A program made the translations under genes and the position numbers. Below are positions 56,938-64,000 of a DNA stretch of 64,000 nt, piece by piece; within the stretch, counting starts at the first letter, position 1; each line of letters opens with the position of its first letter. The stretch is from Egibacter sp. (GTDB lineage: Bacteria; Actinomycetota; Nitriliruptoria; Euzebyales; Egibacteraceae), in assembly GCA_003553795.1 (NCBI GenBank), contig PWFH01000148.1:39463-103462 (forward strand), read 5' to 3'. Below the pieces are notes generated by a model. It did not search any database. It was not told where the DNA came from and was given only the letters and a program-made list of their open reading frames with translations.

Positions 56938-58467
56938 ATGGGCGAGACCTACGACGCCGATCTCCGATCGGTGCAGCAGGCGCGCCGCCTCGCGGTGGCC
57001 GCCCGTGCCGCCCAGCGGGAGTTCGCCTTCGCGACCCAGGCCGAGGTCGACCGCGTCTGCGCGGCGATGGCCGAGGCCGGGCAGGCCGCCGCCGAGCGCC
57101 TCGGCGCGCTCGCGCACGAGGAGACCGGCTACGGCGTCGCCGAGCACAAGCGCATCAAGGACGAGTTCGCCACCCGCGACGTCTGGCACTCCATCGCCGA
57201 GATCCCCACCGTCGGGGTGCTCGCGCGCGACGAGGCGCGCCAGGTCGTCGACATCGCCTGGCCAGTCGGCGTCGTCGCCGCGCTCACGCCGTCGACGAAC
57301 CCGACGTCGACGGCGATGTACAAGATCCTCATCGCCGTCAAGGCGCGCAACGGCGTCGTCGTCGCGCCGCACCCCTCCGCGCGGGGGGCGGCGGCCGAGG
57401 CGGTGCGGATCATGGCCGAGGCCGGGCAGCGTGCGGGCATGCCCGCGGGGCTCGTGTCCTGCCTCGAGGAGGTGAGCCTGCCGGGCTCGCAGGAGCTGCT
57501 CGGGCACTACGCCACCGACCTCATCCTCGCCACCGGCGGGCCCGGCATGGTCCGCGCGGCGCACAGTGCCGGCAAGCCCGCGATCGGCGTCGGCCCCGGC
57601 AACGTGCCGGTGTGGGTCGACCGCAGCGCCGACGTCGGCAAGGCCGCGCGTGACATCGTCGCCTCGAAGGCCTTCGACTCCTCGGTGATCTGCGCCACCG
57701 AGCAGACCGTCGTCGCCGACGCCCCGATCGCCGCCGACCTGCGGGCGGCGATGGAGGCCGAGGGCGCACACTGGCTCGACGCCGAGCAGCAGGCCGCGAT
57801 CGAGCGGGCGCTCTTCGCGCCCGACGGGGCGATCCGTCCCGCGTCGGTCGGCAAGACCCCGCAGCAGCTCGCGCGGCTCGCGGGCATCACCGTGCCCCGC
57901 CACGCGCGCATCCTCGTCGCCGACCTCGCCGGGGTCGGCCGCGACCACCCGCTCTCGCGCGAGAAGCTCACGACGGTGCTCGGCTTCATCGTCGAGGACG
58001 GCTGGCGGGCCGGCTGCGAGCGCTGCATCGCCCTGCTGCGCTTCGGCGGCGACGGGCACTCGCTCGTCATCCACGCCAGCGACGAGGACGTCATCCTCGC
58101 CTTCGGCCTCGAGAAGCCCGCGTTCCGCATCGTCGTCAACACCTGGGGGACGCTGGGCGCGATCGGTGCGACGACCGGGGTCATGCCGTCGATGACGCTC
58201 GCCCCCGGCGGGCTCGGTGGGGCGACGGTGAGCGACAACATCACCGTCACCCACCTCCTCAACGTCAAGCGCCTCGCCTACGCCACCTCCGAGCCGCCCG
58301 CAGCGGCGTGGTCGCTCGCGCCCGACGTCGAGGGGGCGGGCACGCCGGCGCAGGCGCGCGCGGCCGGGGGCGCCGGGGGCGCCGGAGGCGAGGACCCTGC
58401 GGCGATCGCCGAGGTCGTGCGGCGCGTGCTCGCCGAGCTCGACGGGCGGGAGGGCGGCGGCCGATGA
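56938..58467 (+). CDS. acylating acetaldehyde dehydrogenase (EutE role)
   Basis: Converts acetaldehyde and CoA to acetyl-CoA with NAD+. The catalytic cysteine lies in [14 protein letters not shown]. That sequence and [20 protein letters not shown] resemble the AdhE aldehyde-dehydrogenase domain more than E. coli EutE. The C-terminus, after a Gly/Ala linker, is an amphipathic helix ([18 protein letters not shown]) like an encapsulation peptide. ATG 56938 is preferred for its GAGGAG 7 bp upstream; GTG 56914 is in frame 8 codons earlier. 509 residues. Located between shell genes, so it should act inside the compartment. Confidence 0.9.
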   Translation: MGETYDADLRSVQQARRLAVAARAAQREFAFATQAEVDRVCAAMAEAGQAAAERLGALAHEETGYGVAEHKRIKDEFATRDVWHSIAEIPTVGVLARDEARQVVDIAWPVGVVAALTPSTNPTSTAMYKILIAVKARNGVVVAPHPSARGAAAEAVRIMAEAGQRAGMPAGLVSCLEEVSLPGSQELLGHYATDLILATGGPGMVRAAHSAGKPAIGVGPGNVPVWVDRSADVGKAARDIVASKAFDSSVICATEQTVVADAPIAADLRAAMEAEGAHWLDAEQQAAIERALFAPDGAIRPASVGKTPQQLARLAGITVPRHARILVADLAGVGRDHPLSREKLTTVLGFIVEDGWRAGCERCIALLRFGGDGHSLVIHASDEDVILAFGLEKPAFRIVVNTWGTLGAIGATTGVMPSMTLAPGGLGGATVSDNITVTHLLNVKRLAYATSEPPAAAWSLAPDVEGAGTPAQARAAGGAGGAGGEDPAAIAEVVRRVLAELDGREGGGR

Positions 58468-58497
58468 TCCACCCCGACCTGACCGAGGAGGTGCGCC

Positions 58498-59073
58498 GTG
58501 GCTGAGCCAGGCGAGGACCGGCGCTGCGCGGCGACGACGGCCTCGGGCGAGCGCTGCCGCAACACCGTGCAGGCGGGGTCGGCGTACTGCGGTCTGCCAG
58601 CCCACCAGCGACTCGCGAGCGCGCCGCCCCAGGAGGCCGCTCGGGAGCCCCCACCGGCCACCGAGGAGACGCCGCCCGAGGAGACCACGACCGCGGAGGC
58701 GCCGCCCGGCGCCGCCGCGGCCCGCGACGACAGCAGCCCACCAGCGAGCAGCCCACCAGGGAGAAGGAGCAAGGAGATGGCGAACGTGCAGATGATCGCG
58801 CTTGGCATGATCGAGACCAAGGGCCTCGTCGGGTCCATCGAGGCCGCCGACGCGATGGTGAAGGCCGCCAACGTCAAGCTCATCGGCAAGGAGGTCATCG
58901 GCGGCGGCTACGTCACGGTGATGGTGCGCGGCGACGTCGGCGCGGTGAAGGCCGCGACCGACGCCGGTGCGGCGGCGGCGGGGCGCGTCGGTGAGCTCGC
59001 GAGCGTCCACGTCATCCCGCGTCCGCACGGTGATGTCGAGATCATCCTGCCGCAGGCCGACGACGACGCCTGA
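58498..59073 (+). CDS. BMC-H shell protein with in-frame zinc-type N-terminal extension
   Basis: From GTG 58498 (GAGGAG 7 bp upstream) the frame encodes 191 residues. Residues 8-37 carry Cys10, Cys20, Cys31 and His36 in the pattern [12 protein letters not shown]...[10 protein letters not shown], like small zinc-binding modules of unknown role. A Pro/Glu/Thr-rich linker (about 38-90) leads to a complete BMC-H domain ([48 protein letters not shown]), similar to EutM/PduA hexamer tiles. A second ATG at 58777 with an ideal ribosome site would make the 98-residue BMC-H alone. Probably both forms are made; this is inference. Confidence 0.85.
   Translation: MAEPGEDRRCAATTASGERCRNTVQAGSAYCGLPAHQRLASAPPQEAAREPPPATEETPPEETTTAEAPPGAAAARDDSSPPASSPPGRRSKEMANVQMIALGMIETKGLVGSIEAADAMVKAANVKLIGKEVIGGGYVTVMVRGDVGAVKAATDAGAAAAGRVGELASVHVIPRPHGDVEIILPQADDDA
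58764..58776 (+). promoter_or_regulatory. internal ribosome-binding site for plain BMC-H
   Basis: AAGGAG at 58764-58769 lies 7 bp before the in-frame ATG 58777, with a second AAGGAG directly abutting the ATG. This is the strongest Shine-Dalgarno sequence of the operon and sits within a coding frame, indicating an internal start at the normal N-terminus of a BMC-H protein ([16 protein letters not shown]). Confidence 0.7.
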
Positions 59074-59108
59074 GCCCGACCGGCTCCGGATGAGGAGGCG
59101 GTGAGGCG

Positions 59109-59996
59109 ATGGCCCCGCACGAACGGGCGAGGGCCGAGAGGCCTCGGGTGATCGTCACCGAGGCCGGCCTTCGCGAGCAGCTCCGCACGCCCACCCACGG
59201 CGCGCGGGTCGTCGTGCCCGCCGGCGCGCAGCTCTCGCCGGCGGCCGAGGACTTCGTGCGCGCGTGGCGCCTCGAGGTGGCCTCCGACGGCGCCCCGACA
59301 CCCTCGGTGGGCGTCGCCGAGGGGGTGTCCGACGCCGCACCGTCGGGGCAGGGGCCTGCGCAGGGTCATGGCGCCAACGCGCGCTGGGACCGGCCGGGCA
59401 CGTTCCCCGTCGTCCTCGACGGGCCGATCCCGCGGTGCGAGGTCTGCGAGTCGGAGGTGCGCCGCAAGCCGAGCCACCTCACCCAGCTCGACGCCGAGCA
59501 CTTCGCCCCGAAGACCCACCCCCGCATCGCCCTGCGGGGCAGGCTCGACAGCCTCCACGCCCTCGCGCTGCTCATCGGCGCCCGCGCCGGGGCGGAGGGG
59601 CGCGAGGCCCTCGTGGGGCACATGGGGACGCTCGCGGCCTACTGCCGTGAGATCCAGAGCGCGGAGTACGCCGGACGCCTCGTCGACCCGCTCGTCCTCG
59701 ACGGGCGCGACGAGGCCTCGGTCCATGCGGTCACCCACGACCCCGACGGTCACCTCGGCATCCCCCACGTCGTCCCCGACGAGGGCGATCCGGAGGTGCT
59801 GCACTGGCTGAGCTGGCTGCGCTGCCAGGTCCGCGAGACCGAGATCGTCGCGCTGGGCGTCACGCCGATCGAGCGCGCGAGCGAGGCGCAGCGCTCGCTC
59901 GTCCACGCGCTCAACCGGCTCTCCAGCGGGGTGTACCTCCTCATCCTCCTCGTGCGCGCCGCCGACCCGAACCGAGGGGGGAGCAGCCCACCGTGA
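59109..59996 (+). CDS. eutT: cobalamin adenosyltransferase EutT
   Basis: Makes adenosylcobalamin, the EutBC cofactor, from ATP and cob(I)alamin. 295 residues. N-terminal module VIVTEAGLREQLRTP...GAQLSPAAEDF, then a variable linker and the EutT core: CEVCESEVRRKPSHLTQLDA, PRIALRGRLDSLHALALLIG, VRETEIVALGV and ALNRLSSGVYLLILL, all aligned with the enterobacterial enzyme. The metal motif HX11CCXXC known from Salmonella is reduced here to CxxC, with no His at the expected distance. Overlaps eutJ by 4 bp. Confidence 0.88.
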   Translation: MAPHERARAERPRVIVTEAGLREQLRTPTHGARVVVPAGAQLSPAAEDFVRAWRLEVASDGAPTPSVGVAEGVSDAAPSGQGPAQGHGANARWDRPGTFPVVLDGPIPRCEVCESEVRRKPSHLTQLDAEHFAPKTHPRIALRGRLDSLHALALLIGARAGAEGREALVGHMGTLAAYCREIQSAEYAGRLVDPLVLDGRDEASVHAVTHDPDGHLGIPHVVPDEGDPEVLHWLSWLRCQVRETEIVALGVTPIERASEAQRSLVHALNRLSSGVYLLILLVRAADPNRGGSSPP

Positions 59997-60841
59997 GACC
60001 CGACCTCGAGACCGTCCTCGCTGCGGCCGACGCGACGATCGGCCGTGGTGAGGTGCGCGAGCCCCGCGGCGGGGTGCGCGTCGGCGTCGACCTCGGCACG
60101 GCCTACACCGTCGTCGTCGCCGTCGACGACGACGGCCTGCCCGTCGCCGGCGCCACCCGACCCGCCGAGGTCGTGCGCGACGGCGTCGTCGTCGACTTCG
60201 TGGGGGCCCGTCAGCTCGTCGCCGAGCTGCGCGAGGACGTCTCTGCCCGCCTTGGCCTGCCGCTCGAGTCCGCGGCGGCCTGCTTCCCGCCCGGGGTCGG
60301 CGCGGGCGAGGTGCAGGCCGTGCGCTACGTCGTCGAGGGCGCCGGGATGGCCTGCAGCGCCCTCGTCGACGAGCCGACCGCCGCCAACGCCGTCCTCGGC
60401 ATCACCGACGGCGCGGTCGTCGACGTCGGTGGGGGCACGACCGGCACGGCGATCCTGCGCGACGGGCAGGTCCTCGCCACCCTCGACGAGCCGACCGGCG
60501 GGACCCACCTCACGCTCGTCATCGCCGGCGCCTGCGGCATCAGCGTCGACGAGGCCGAGCGACGCAAGACCGACCCCGCCGAGCAGGAGCGCCTCCTCGG
60601 CGTCGTGCGCCCGGTCCTCGACAAGATCGGCACGATCGTCGGGGGGCACATCAACGGCCACCGCGTCGAGGCCGTCCATCTCGTCGGTGGCACGAGCGCG
60701 TTCCCCGGCATTGCCGAGATCGTCGGCGCCGCCTGCGGGGTGCCCGCGCGCGTGCCCGGCAACCCACTGTTCGTGACCCCCCTCGGCGTCGCGCTCTTCG
60801 ATGGCGCGGCGCTGCCCGTGACGGCAAAGGCGAGCCCATGA
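59993..60841 (+). CDS. eutJ: EutJ, Hsp70-like microcompartment protein
   Basis: 282-residue actin/Hsp70-fold ATPase found in eut operons; function unproven, thought to be a chaperone. Nucleotide motifs VGVDLGTAYTVVVAVD near residue 28, VDVGGGTTGTAILRDG near 142, and HLVGGTSAFPGIAEIV near 225. GTG 59993 overlaps the eutT stop and the gene ends inside the next start. Distinct from EutA, which is longer and encoded upstream. Confidence 0.9.
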   Translation: MRPDLETVLAAADATIGRGEVREPRGGVRVGVDLGTAYTVVVAVDDDGLPVAGATRPAEVVRDGVVVDFVGARQLVAELREDVSARLGLPLESAAACFPPGVGAGEVQAVRYVVEGAGMACSALVDEPTAANAVLGITDGAVVDVGGGTTGTAILRDGQVLATLDEPTGGTHLTLVIAGACGISVDEAERRKTDPAEQERLLGVVRPVLDKIGTIVGGHINGHRVEAVHLVGGTSAFPGIAEIVGAACGVPARVPGNPLFVTPLGVALFDGAALPVTAKASP

Positions 60842-61461
60842 GCGATGCGTTCTCCCTTCGCGCGTACTGCTACCTCGACCGGATGCAGCCGCAGTACGCC
60901 TCCTTCGTCGGGACCGTGACCCAGGGCGACCTGCCGGTCGAGGGCATGGCGAGCCTCTATGTCGAGATGGCGCCCGGCAACTGGGTCTTCCGCGTCGTCG
61001 ACGTCGCGGTCAAGGGCACCGACGCCAAGCCCGGCGCCCAGATCGTCGAGCGGCAGTTCGGGATGTTCGAGATCCACTCGCACTCCCAGGCCGACGTGCT
61101 GCGCGCCGGCGAGCTCGTGCTCGGCGAGCTCGGCCTCGAGCTCGCCAGCCGCAAGAAGCCCGAGATCGCCTCGCTGCAGGTCATCACGAACGTCAACCCC
61201 TACCAGGCGCAGCTGCTCAACCGCTTCACCCGCGGGATGATGCTCGTCGCCGGCGAGACGCTGCTCGTCATCGAGTGCACCCCGGCGGCCTACATCAACC
61301 TCGCGGCGAACGAGGCGGAGAAGGCCGCCCCGGTCAACCTCATGCACGTCACCTCGGTAGGGATGTTCGGGCGGCTGTGGATGAGCGGCAGCGAGGCCGA
61401 TGTCCTCGCCGCCCGAGACGCCGCCGTCGCGGCGATCGAGGCGGTCGAGGGCACCCCATGA
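60838..61461 (+). CDS. tandem BMC-domain shell protein
   Basis: 207 residues. I read two BMC-like repeats. The first runs from about residue 35 (ASLYVEMAPGNWVFRVVDVA ... QADVLRAGELVLGELG), the second from about residue 138 (GETLLVIECTPAAYINLAAN ... EADVLAARDAAVAAIEAVEG). Each repeats the strand-helix-strand-helix order of a BMC domain, as in BMC-T proteins. It is not EutL, which is encoded upstream, nor EutS or EutK. Likely a second pseudo-hexameric tile of the shell. Coupled to eutJ by ATGA. Confidence 0.72.
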   Translation: MSDAFSLRAYCYLDRMQPQYASFVGTVTQGDLPVEGMASLYVEMAPGNWVFRVVDVAVKGTDAKPGAQIVERQFGMFEIHSHSQADVLRAGELVLGELGLELASRKKPEIASLQVITNVNPYQAQLLNRFTRGMMLVAGETLLVIECTPAAYINLAANEAEKAAPVNLMHVTSVGMFGRLWMSGSEADVLAARDAAVAAIEAVEGTP

Positions 61462-61498
61462 GCGTGACCGCGAGACGACCCCCGGGCAAGGAGGCGTG

Positions 61499-61822
61499 AT
61501 GGGCCGGCGCTTCATCACCAAGCAGGACATCGACGCGGCCGCCGATGCGGGCACCTCGGTGCTCGAGCTCGGCGAGCGCGACACCGTGACCGACCTCGCC
61601 CGCGAGCACGCCCGCGACCGCGGCGTGCGCCTCGTCGAAGGGTCCGCGGGGTCCGCGCGCGAGGTCGCCCCGGCAGGGGCTGGCGACCCGCCCGCGGCAC
61701 CGGCCGACGCGCCGACACCCGCCGCGCTGCACGCGCAGGTGCGCTCGGCGGTCATCGCGCGGGTCGGTACCGCGCCCGACGGCCTCGACGCGGTCATCAC
61801 GAGGATCCTCGCCAGCCGCTGA
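61499..61822 (+). CDS. EutQ N-terminal-domain protein lacking the catalytic cupin
   Basis: 107 residues that follow the first ~100 residues of E. coli EutQ: RRFITKQDIDAAADAGTSVL, then TVTDLAREHARDRGVRLVEG, a Pro/Ala linker and a C-terminal amphipathic segment LHAQVRSAVIARVGTAPDGL plus DAVITRILASR. The C-terminal cupin-type domain of EutQ is missing entirely and no remnant follows. The N-terminal module is also similar to the start of EutT in this operon. ATG 61499 has AAGGAGG upstream. Perhaps a scaffold or cargo adaptor; function not known. Confidence 0.68.
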   Translation: MGRRFITKQDIDAAADAGTSVLELGERDTVTDLAREHARDRGVRLVEGSAGSAREVAPAGAGDPPAAPADAPTPAALHAQVRSAVIARVGTAPDGLDAVITRILASR

Positions 61823-61840
61823 GGGTCGCCCTGGCGTGGC
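61811..61840 (+). terminator. probable eut operon terminator
   Basis: CGC-TG-AGGG-TCG-CCCT-G-GCG folds into an imperfect stem with a 3-nt loop, with further GC pairs outside it. It spans the stop codon of the last eut gene and the short gap before nei. Confidence 0.45.
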
Positions 61841-61852
61841 ATGCTCGACGCC

Positions 61853-62695
61853 ATGCCCGAGGGTCACACCATCCACCGCGCCGCGCGGCTGCAGGGGCGG
61901 GCGCTCGCAGGGCGCCGTGTCGCCGTGGCCTCCCCCCAGGGCCGCTTCGCCGAGGGCGCCGCCGTGCTCGACGGACGACGCCTCGAGCGCATCGACGCGG
62001 TCGGCAAGCACCTCCTCTACCGCTTCGAGGGCGCCCCGGCGCTGCACGTCCACCTCGGCCTCTTCGGCCGCTTCCTCCTCCACGAGGGCGAGGCCCCCCC
62101 GACGGCGAGCCCGCAGACCCGCCTCGCGCTCGCCGCCGACGCCGAAGGCGAGGGGCAGGCCCGCCGCCCCGCGGTGACGCTGCGCTGTAGCGGGCCCACC
62201 GCCTGCGAGCTGCTGCCCGAGCCCGAGGAGGCCGCGCTGCGCGCCCGGCTCGGTCCCGACCCGCTCGACCCCACTGCGGGCCCGGAGGGCTTCGCCGCGG
62301 CGCTCGCCCGTCGTCGCGCGGGCATCGGGCAGGCCCTGCTCGACCAGCGTGCCGTCGCCGGCGTCGGCAACGTCTACCGCGCCGAGGCGTTGTTCCTCAC
62401 CGGCCTGCATCCCGACCAGCCCGCCCCGACGCTCCGCGACGACGACGTCGAGGCGCTGTGGGCGACGCTGCGCGAGCTGCTGCGGGCGGGGGAGCGTCAG
62501 GGTCGCATCGTCACGATCGCCGCCGCCGACCGCACGCGGCCGCCGAGTCGGCTGCGCCGCGACGAGGCGCTCTACGTCTACCGTCGGGAGGGCCTGCCGT
62601 GCCGACGGTGCGGGACGGTGGTCCGGGCGTGGCCCCTCGGAGGACGGCGCATCTTCGCCTGTCCGGGGTGCCAGCCCCCTCGTCCGACCGGGTGA
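61853..62695 (+). CDS. Fpg/Nei-family DNA glycosylase-lyase (endonuclease VIII)
   Basis: Base-excision repair enzyme removing oxidised bases. ATG 61853 is required, since Pro2 and Glu3 are the catalytic residues (start MPEGHTIHRAARLQGR). The helix-two-turn-helix segment AVAGVGNVYRAEALFLTGLH and a C-terminal zinc finger (CRRCGTVVRAWPLGGRRIFA followed by CPGC) are intact. The MPEGHT start and actinobacterial context suggest the Nei2/Nei type. 280 residues. No ribosome site is seen, so the mRNA may be leaderless, with CATGCT at 61840-61845 as a weak -10. Confidence 0.92.
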   Translation: MPEGHTIHRAARLQGRALAGRRVAVASPQGRFAEGAAVLDGRRLERIDAVGKHLLYRFEGAPALHVHLGLFGRFLLHEGEAPPTASPQTRLALAADAEGEGQARRPAVTLRCSGPTACELLPEPEEAALRARLGPDPLDPTAGPEGFAAALARRRAGIGQALLDQRAVAGVGNVYRAEALFLTGLHPDQPAPTLRDDDVEALWATLRELLRAGERQGRIVTIAAADRTRPPSRLRRDEALYVYRREGLPCRRCGTVVRAWPLGGRRIFACPGCQPPRPTG

Positions 62696-62727
62696 GCGGG
62701 GCCCTTCGTGGTCCGCGGGCCGGTCGG
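62684..62727 (+). terminator. nested hairpin after nei
   Basis: CCGACCGG (62684-62691) pairs with CCGGTCGG (62720-62727), with an inner GCGG/CCGC stem. The outer left arm overlaps the end of the gene. Confidence 0.55.
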
Positions 62728-62776
62728 CTGAGGGCGCGCTACCGTGGGCGCTTCACCCGACGGAAGTAGCGCTCTG

Positions 62777-63538
62777 ATGTCCCTACGCCGACTTGCGATC
62801 CTGCTCGCCGCGCTCGCCCTCGCCCTCGCTGCCTGCGAGGCCGAGGAGGACGGCGCCATCGAGGAGGATCTCGACGATGACGCCGAGCAGCTCGACGAGG
62901 GCGACCTCGAAGACCTCGACGAGGAGGACCTCGAGGACCTCGGCCTCGAGCAGCCCGAGCCCCCCGACCCGGTCGACCTGCCCGACGGCCTCGCCGCGGT
63001 CGTCGACGACGACGAGATCGCCGAGGAGACCCTCGAGGAGCGCTTCGACGCCGTCGTCACGGCGCCTGAGGTAGCCGAGCAGCTCGAGGGCGAGGACGCT
63101 GAGATGCTCGAGGAGCAGCTCAAGGCCCAGATCCTCTCCCGCCTCATCCTCGATCGCATCGTCGCGATGGGCGCCGAGGAGCTCGGCGTCGACGCCTCCG
63201 ACGAGGAGATCGCCGAGCGCGAGGCCGACGAGGCGGAGGCCGCCGGTGGCGAGGACGCCCTCGCCGAGCAGCTCGAGAGCCAGGGCGTGTCAGCCGAGCA
63301 GCTCGAGGAGGAGCTGCGCACGATCGTGCTGCTCGACGGCATCGAGGAGGAGCTCACCTCCGACCTCGCTGAGGAGGACTTCGAGGCTGACGAGGAGCTC
63401 GGCGCCTCCCCGGCCGACATGGCCGTGCAGGAGTGGCTCTTCGAGCAACTCACCGCACGCGAGGTCGAGGTCGATGAGGCCTACGGTGTCTGGAGCGCCG
63501 AGAGCGGCCAGGTCATCCCGGCGAGCCAGATCGGCTGA
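62777..63538 (+). CDS. acidic SurA-N-like lipoprotein
   Basis: 253 residues. The signal peptide ends in a lipobox (LALAACEAE, Cys near 20), so the protein should be lipid-anchored outside the membrane. A very acidic segment of about 35 residues follows. The rest has the helical pattern of the SurA/trigger-factor peptide-binding domain (VVDDDEIAEETLEERFDAVV, ILSRLILDRIVAMGAEELGV, DASDEEIAE), but no PPIase domain is present. It may be a chaperone for exported proteins. ATG 62777 is preferred over one 11 codons upstream. Confidence 0.72.
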   Translation: MSLRRLAILLAALALALAACEAEEDGAIEEDLDDDAEQLDEGDLEDLDEEDLEDLGLEQPEPPDPVDLPDGLAAVVDDDEIAEETLEERFDAVVTAPEVAEQLEGEDAEMLEEQLKAQILSRLILDRIVAMGAEELGVDASDEEIAEREADEAEAAGGEDALAEQLESQGVSAEQLEEELRTIVLLDGIEEELTSDLAEEDFEADEELGASPADMAVQEWLFEQLTAREVEVDEAYGVWSAESGQVIPASQIG

Positions 63539-63876
63539 CGACCGGCGGCACGCCGACCGACTGCGGGCGGGCGACCGGCAGGCTGAAACCGAGTCTTCGC
63601 CGGGAGTCGGCGCCGCGGTTGCGGGCCCTGGAGACCGTCTCGCCCTCTTCACCTCCGTGGCGTTCCCGGCACGCTCGGGGCGTCCCGTCTCGATGCGCTC
63701 CAGGAATCCCGCCGGGGTGAGCCGGGTTACGTCGAAGACCCCTAGGGGCGCGGGGACCTGACCGCGATGATGACGCGTGGGCTCATCCGGGGCTGATCAG
63801 TGGCCGCGAGCTTGTCTCGTTCGCGCGCCTTGGCCTCGCCGTGGTCGTGGCGGGGGGCTGTTGGATGGCGTGGGTG
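63539..63876. other. about 340 bp without a recognisable gene
   Basis: No RNA gene, repeat or intact open frame was recognised. On the minus strand a frame stays open from about 63735 to 63600 and reads VFDVTRLTPAGFLERIETG and on, which looks somewhat protein-like and might be a decayed coding fragment. Codon bias here is weaker than in the genes to the left. Confidence 0.4.
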
Positions 63877-63902
63877 TGCGCCCCGGGGGTCGCCGGGGCG
63901 CA
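63877..63902 (-). terminator. terminator of the partial minus-strand gene
   Basis: TGCGCCCCGG and CCGGGGCGCA form a perfect 10-bp stem with a 6-nt loop, 19 bp after the stop codon of the gene that enters from the right end. Confidence 0.65.
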
Positions 63903-63921
63903 GCGAGGGGGCTGGGGGGTT

Positions 63922-64000
63922 CTAGAGGTCGAGGGTGGGCTGCACGGGCGGTGGGGGTTCGTCGTCGGGTGGTTCCGGCGGCGGCGGCTGGTCGGCTGGC
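63922..64000 (-). CDS. C-terminal end of an unidentified gene, cut by window end
   Basis: The minus frame ending at TAG 63924-63922 reads PADQPPPPEPPDDEPPPPVQ then PTLDL, a proline/acidic tail that looks like a genuine C-terminus. Its terminator-like hairpin supports that a gene ends here. The family cannot be told from 25 residues. Confidence 0.45.
   Translation of the reverse strand, partial: PADQPPPPEPPDDEPPPPVQPTLDL

Noticed and set aside
60838..61461. Assignment as EutS, EutK or PduM
   Set aside because: Length and the internal repeat do not fit a single-BMC EutS or the EutK helix-turn-helix form, and no PduM features were seen; tandem BMC fits better.

Overview
The window is about 64 kb of very GC-rich DNA (clear third-position GC bias, many GTG starts, long antisense open frames that are shadows). 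Gene order places it in Actinomycetota. Three blocks match the layout known from Mycobacterium tuberculosis: the dcw cluster (ftsI-murE-murF-mraY-murD-ftsW-murC-ftsQ-ftsZ-pgeF-yggS-sepF-yggT-divIVA), the scpA-scpB-rluB-cmk-der block, and the pgsA-DUF881-sbp-DUF881-gcvH-garA-ftsR-bifunctional nuclease-merR block. MurE carries the DNPR signature of a meso-diaminopimelate-adding enzyme. Several exported or linker segments are extremely acidic. A deep-branching, possibly salt-adapted lineage (for example Nitriliruptoria) would fit, but that is inference.

Layout. 1-14.9 kb: division and cell-wall cluster, mostly joined by 4-bp start/stop overlaps; murG is missing between ftsW and murC. 14.9-22.3 kb: a small membrane gene, a HELGH metallopeptidase, a type-2 isoleucyl-tRNA synthetase, YggU, a DksA/TraR zinc protein, lspA, rluD, a small membrane protein and a HAD hydrolase. 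22.3-28.1 kb (minus): a LacI-controlled sugar operon (lacI, binding protein, two permeases, GH32 fructosidase) without its own ATPase. 28.3-30.6 kb: azlC/azlD and an M20 amidohydrolase. 30.6-33.7 kb (minus): a small membrane protein and PEP carboxylase. 34-44.6 kb: dnaE, then scpA, scpB, rluB, aroH, tyrA, aroA, cmk and der, closely packed. 44.6-52 kb: a DUF3039 protein, tRNA-Pro(GGG), pgsA and the DUF881/gcvH/garA/ftsR/merR block, with a D,D-carboxypeptidase inserted after ftsR.

52-61.8 kb is the most interesting region: a compact ethanolamine-utilisation microcompartment operon. Its order is eutN (vertex shell), eutA (reactivase), eutB-eutC (ethanolamine ammonia-lyase), eutL (shell), an acylating aldehyde dehydrogenase, a BMC-H shell gene, eutT (cobalamin adenosyltransferase), eutJ, a tandem-BMC shell protein and a protein equal to only the N-terminal half of EutQ. 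The expected chemistry is ethanolamine to acetaldehyde plus ammonia, then acetyl-CoA, inside a protein shell. No phosphotransacetylase, alcohol dehydrogenase, permease, EutS or EutP, and no EutR/EutVW-type regulator, lies in the cluster. The BMC-H gene has two possible in-frame starts; the upstream one adds a Cys3His zinc-type module to the shell protein.

61.8-64 kb: a Nei/Fpg DNA glycosylase, an acidic SurA-like lipoprotein, about 380 bp without a recognisable gene, and the proline-rich C-terminus of a minus-strand gene cut by the window end.
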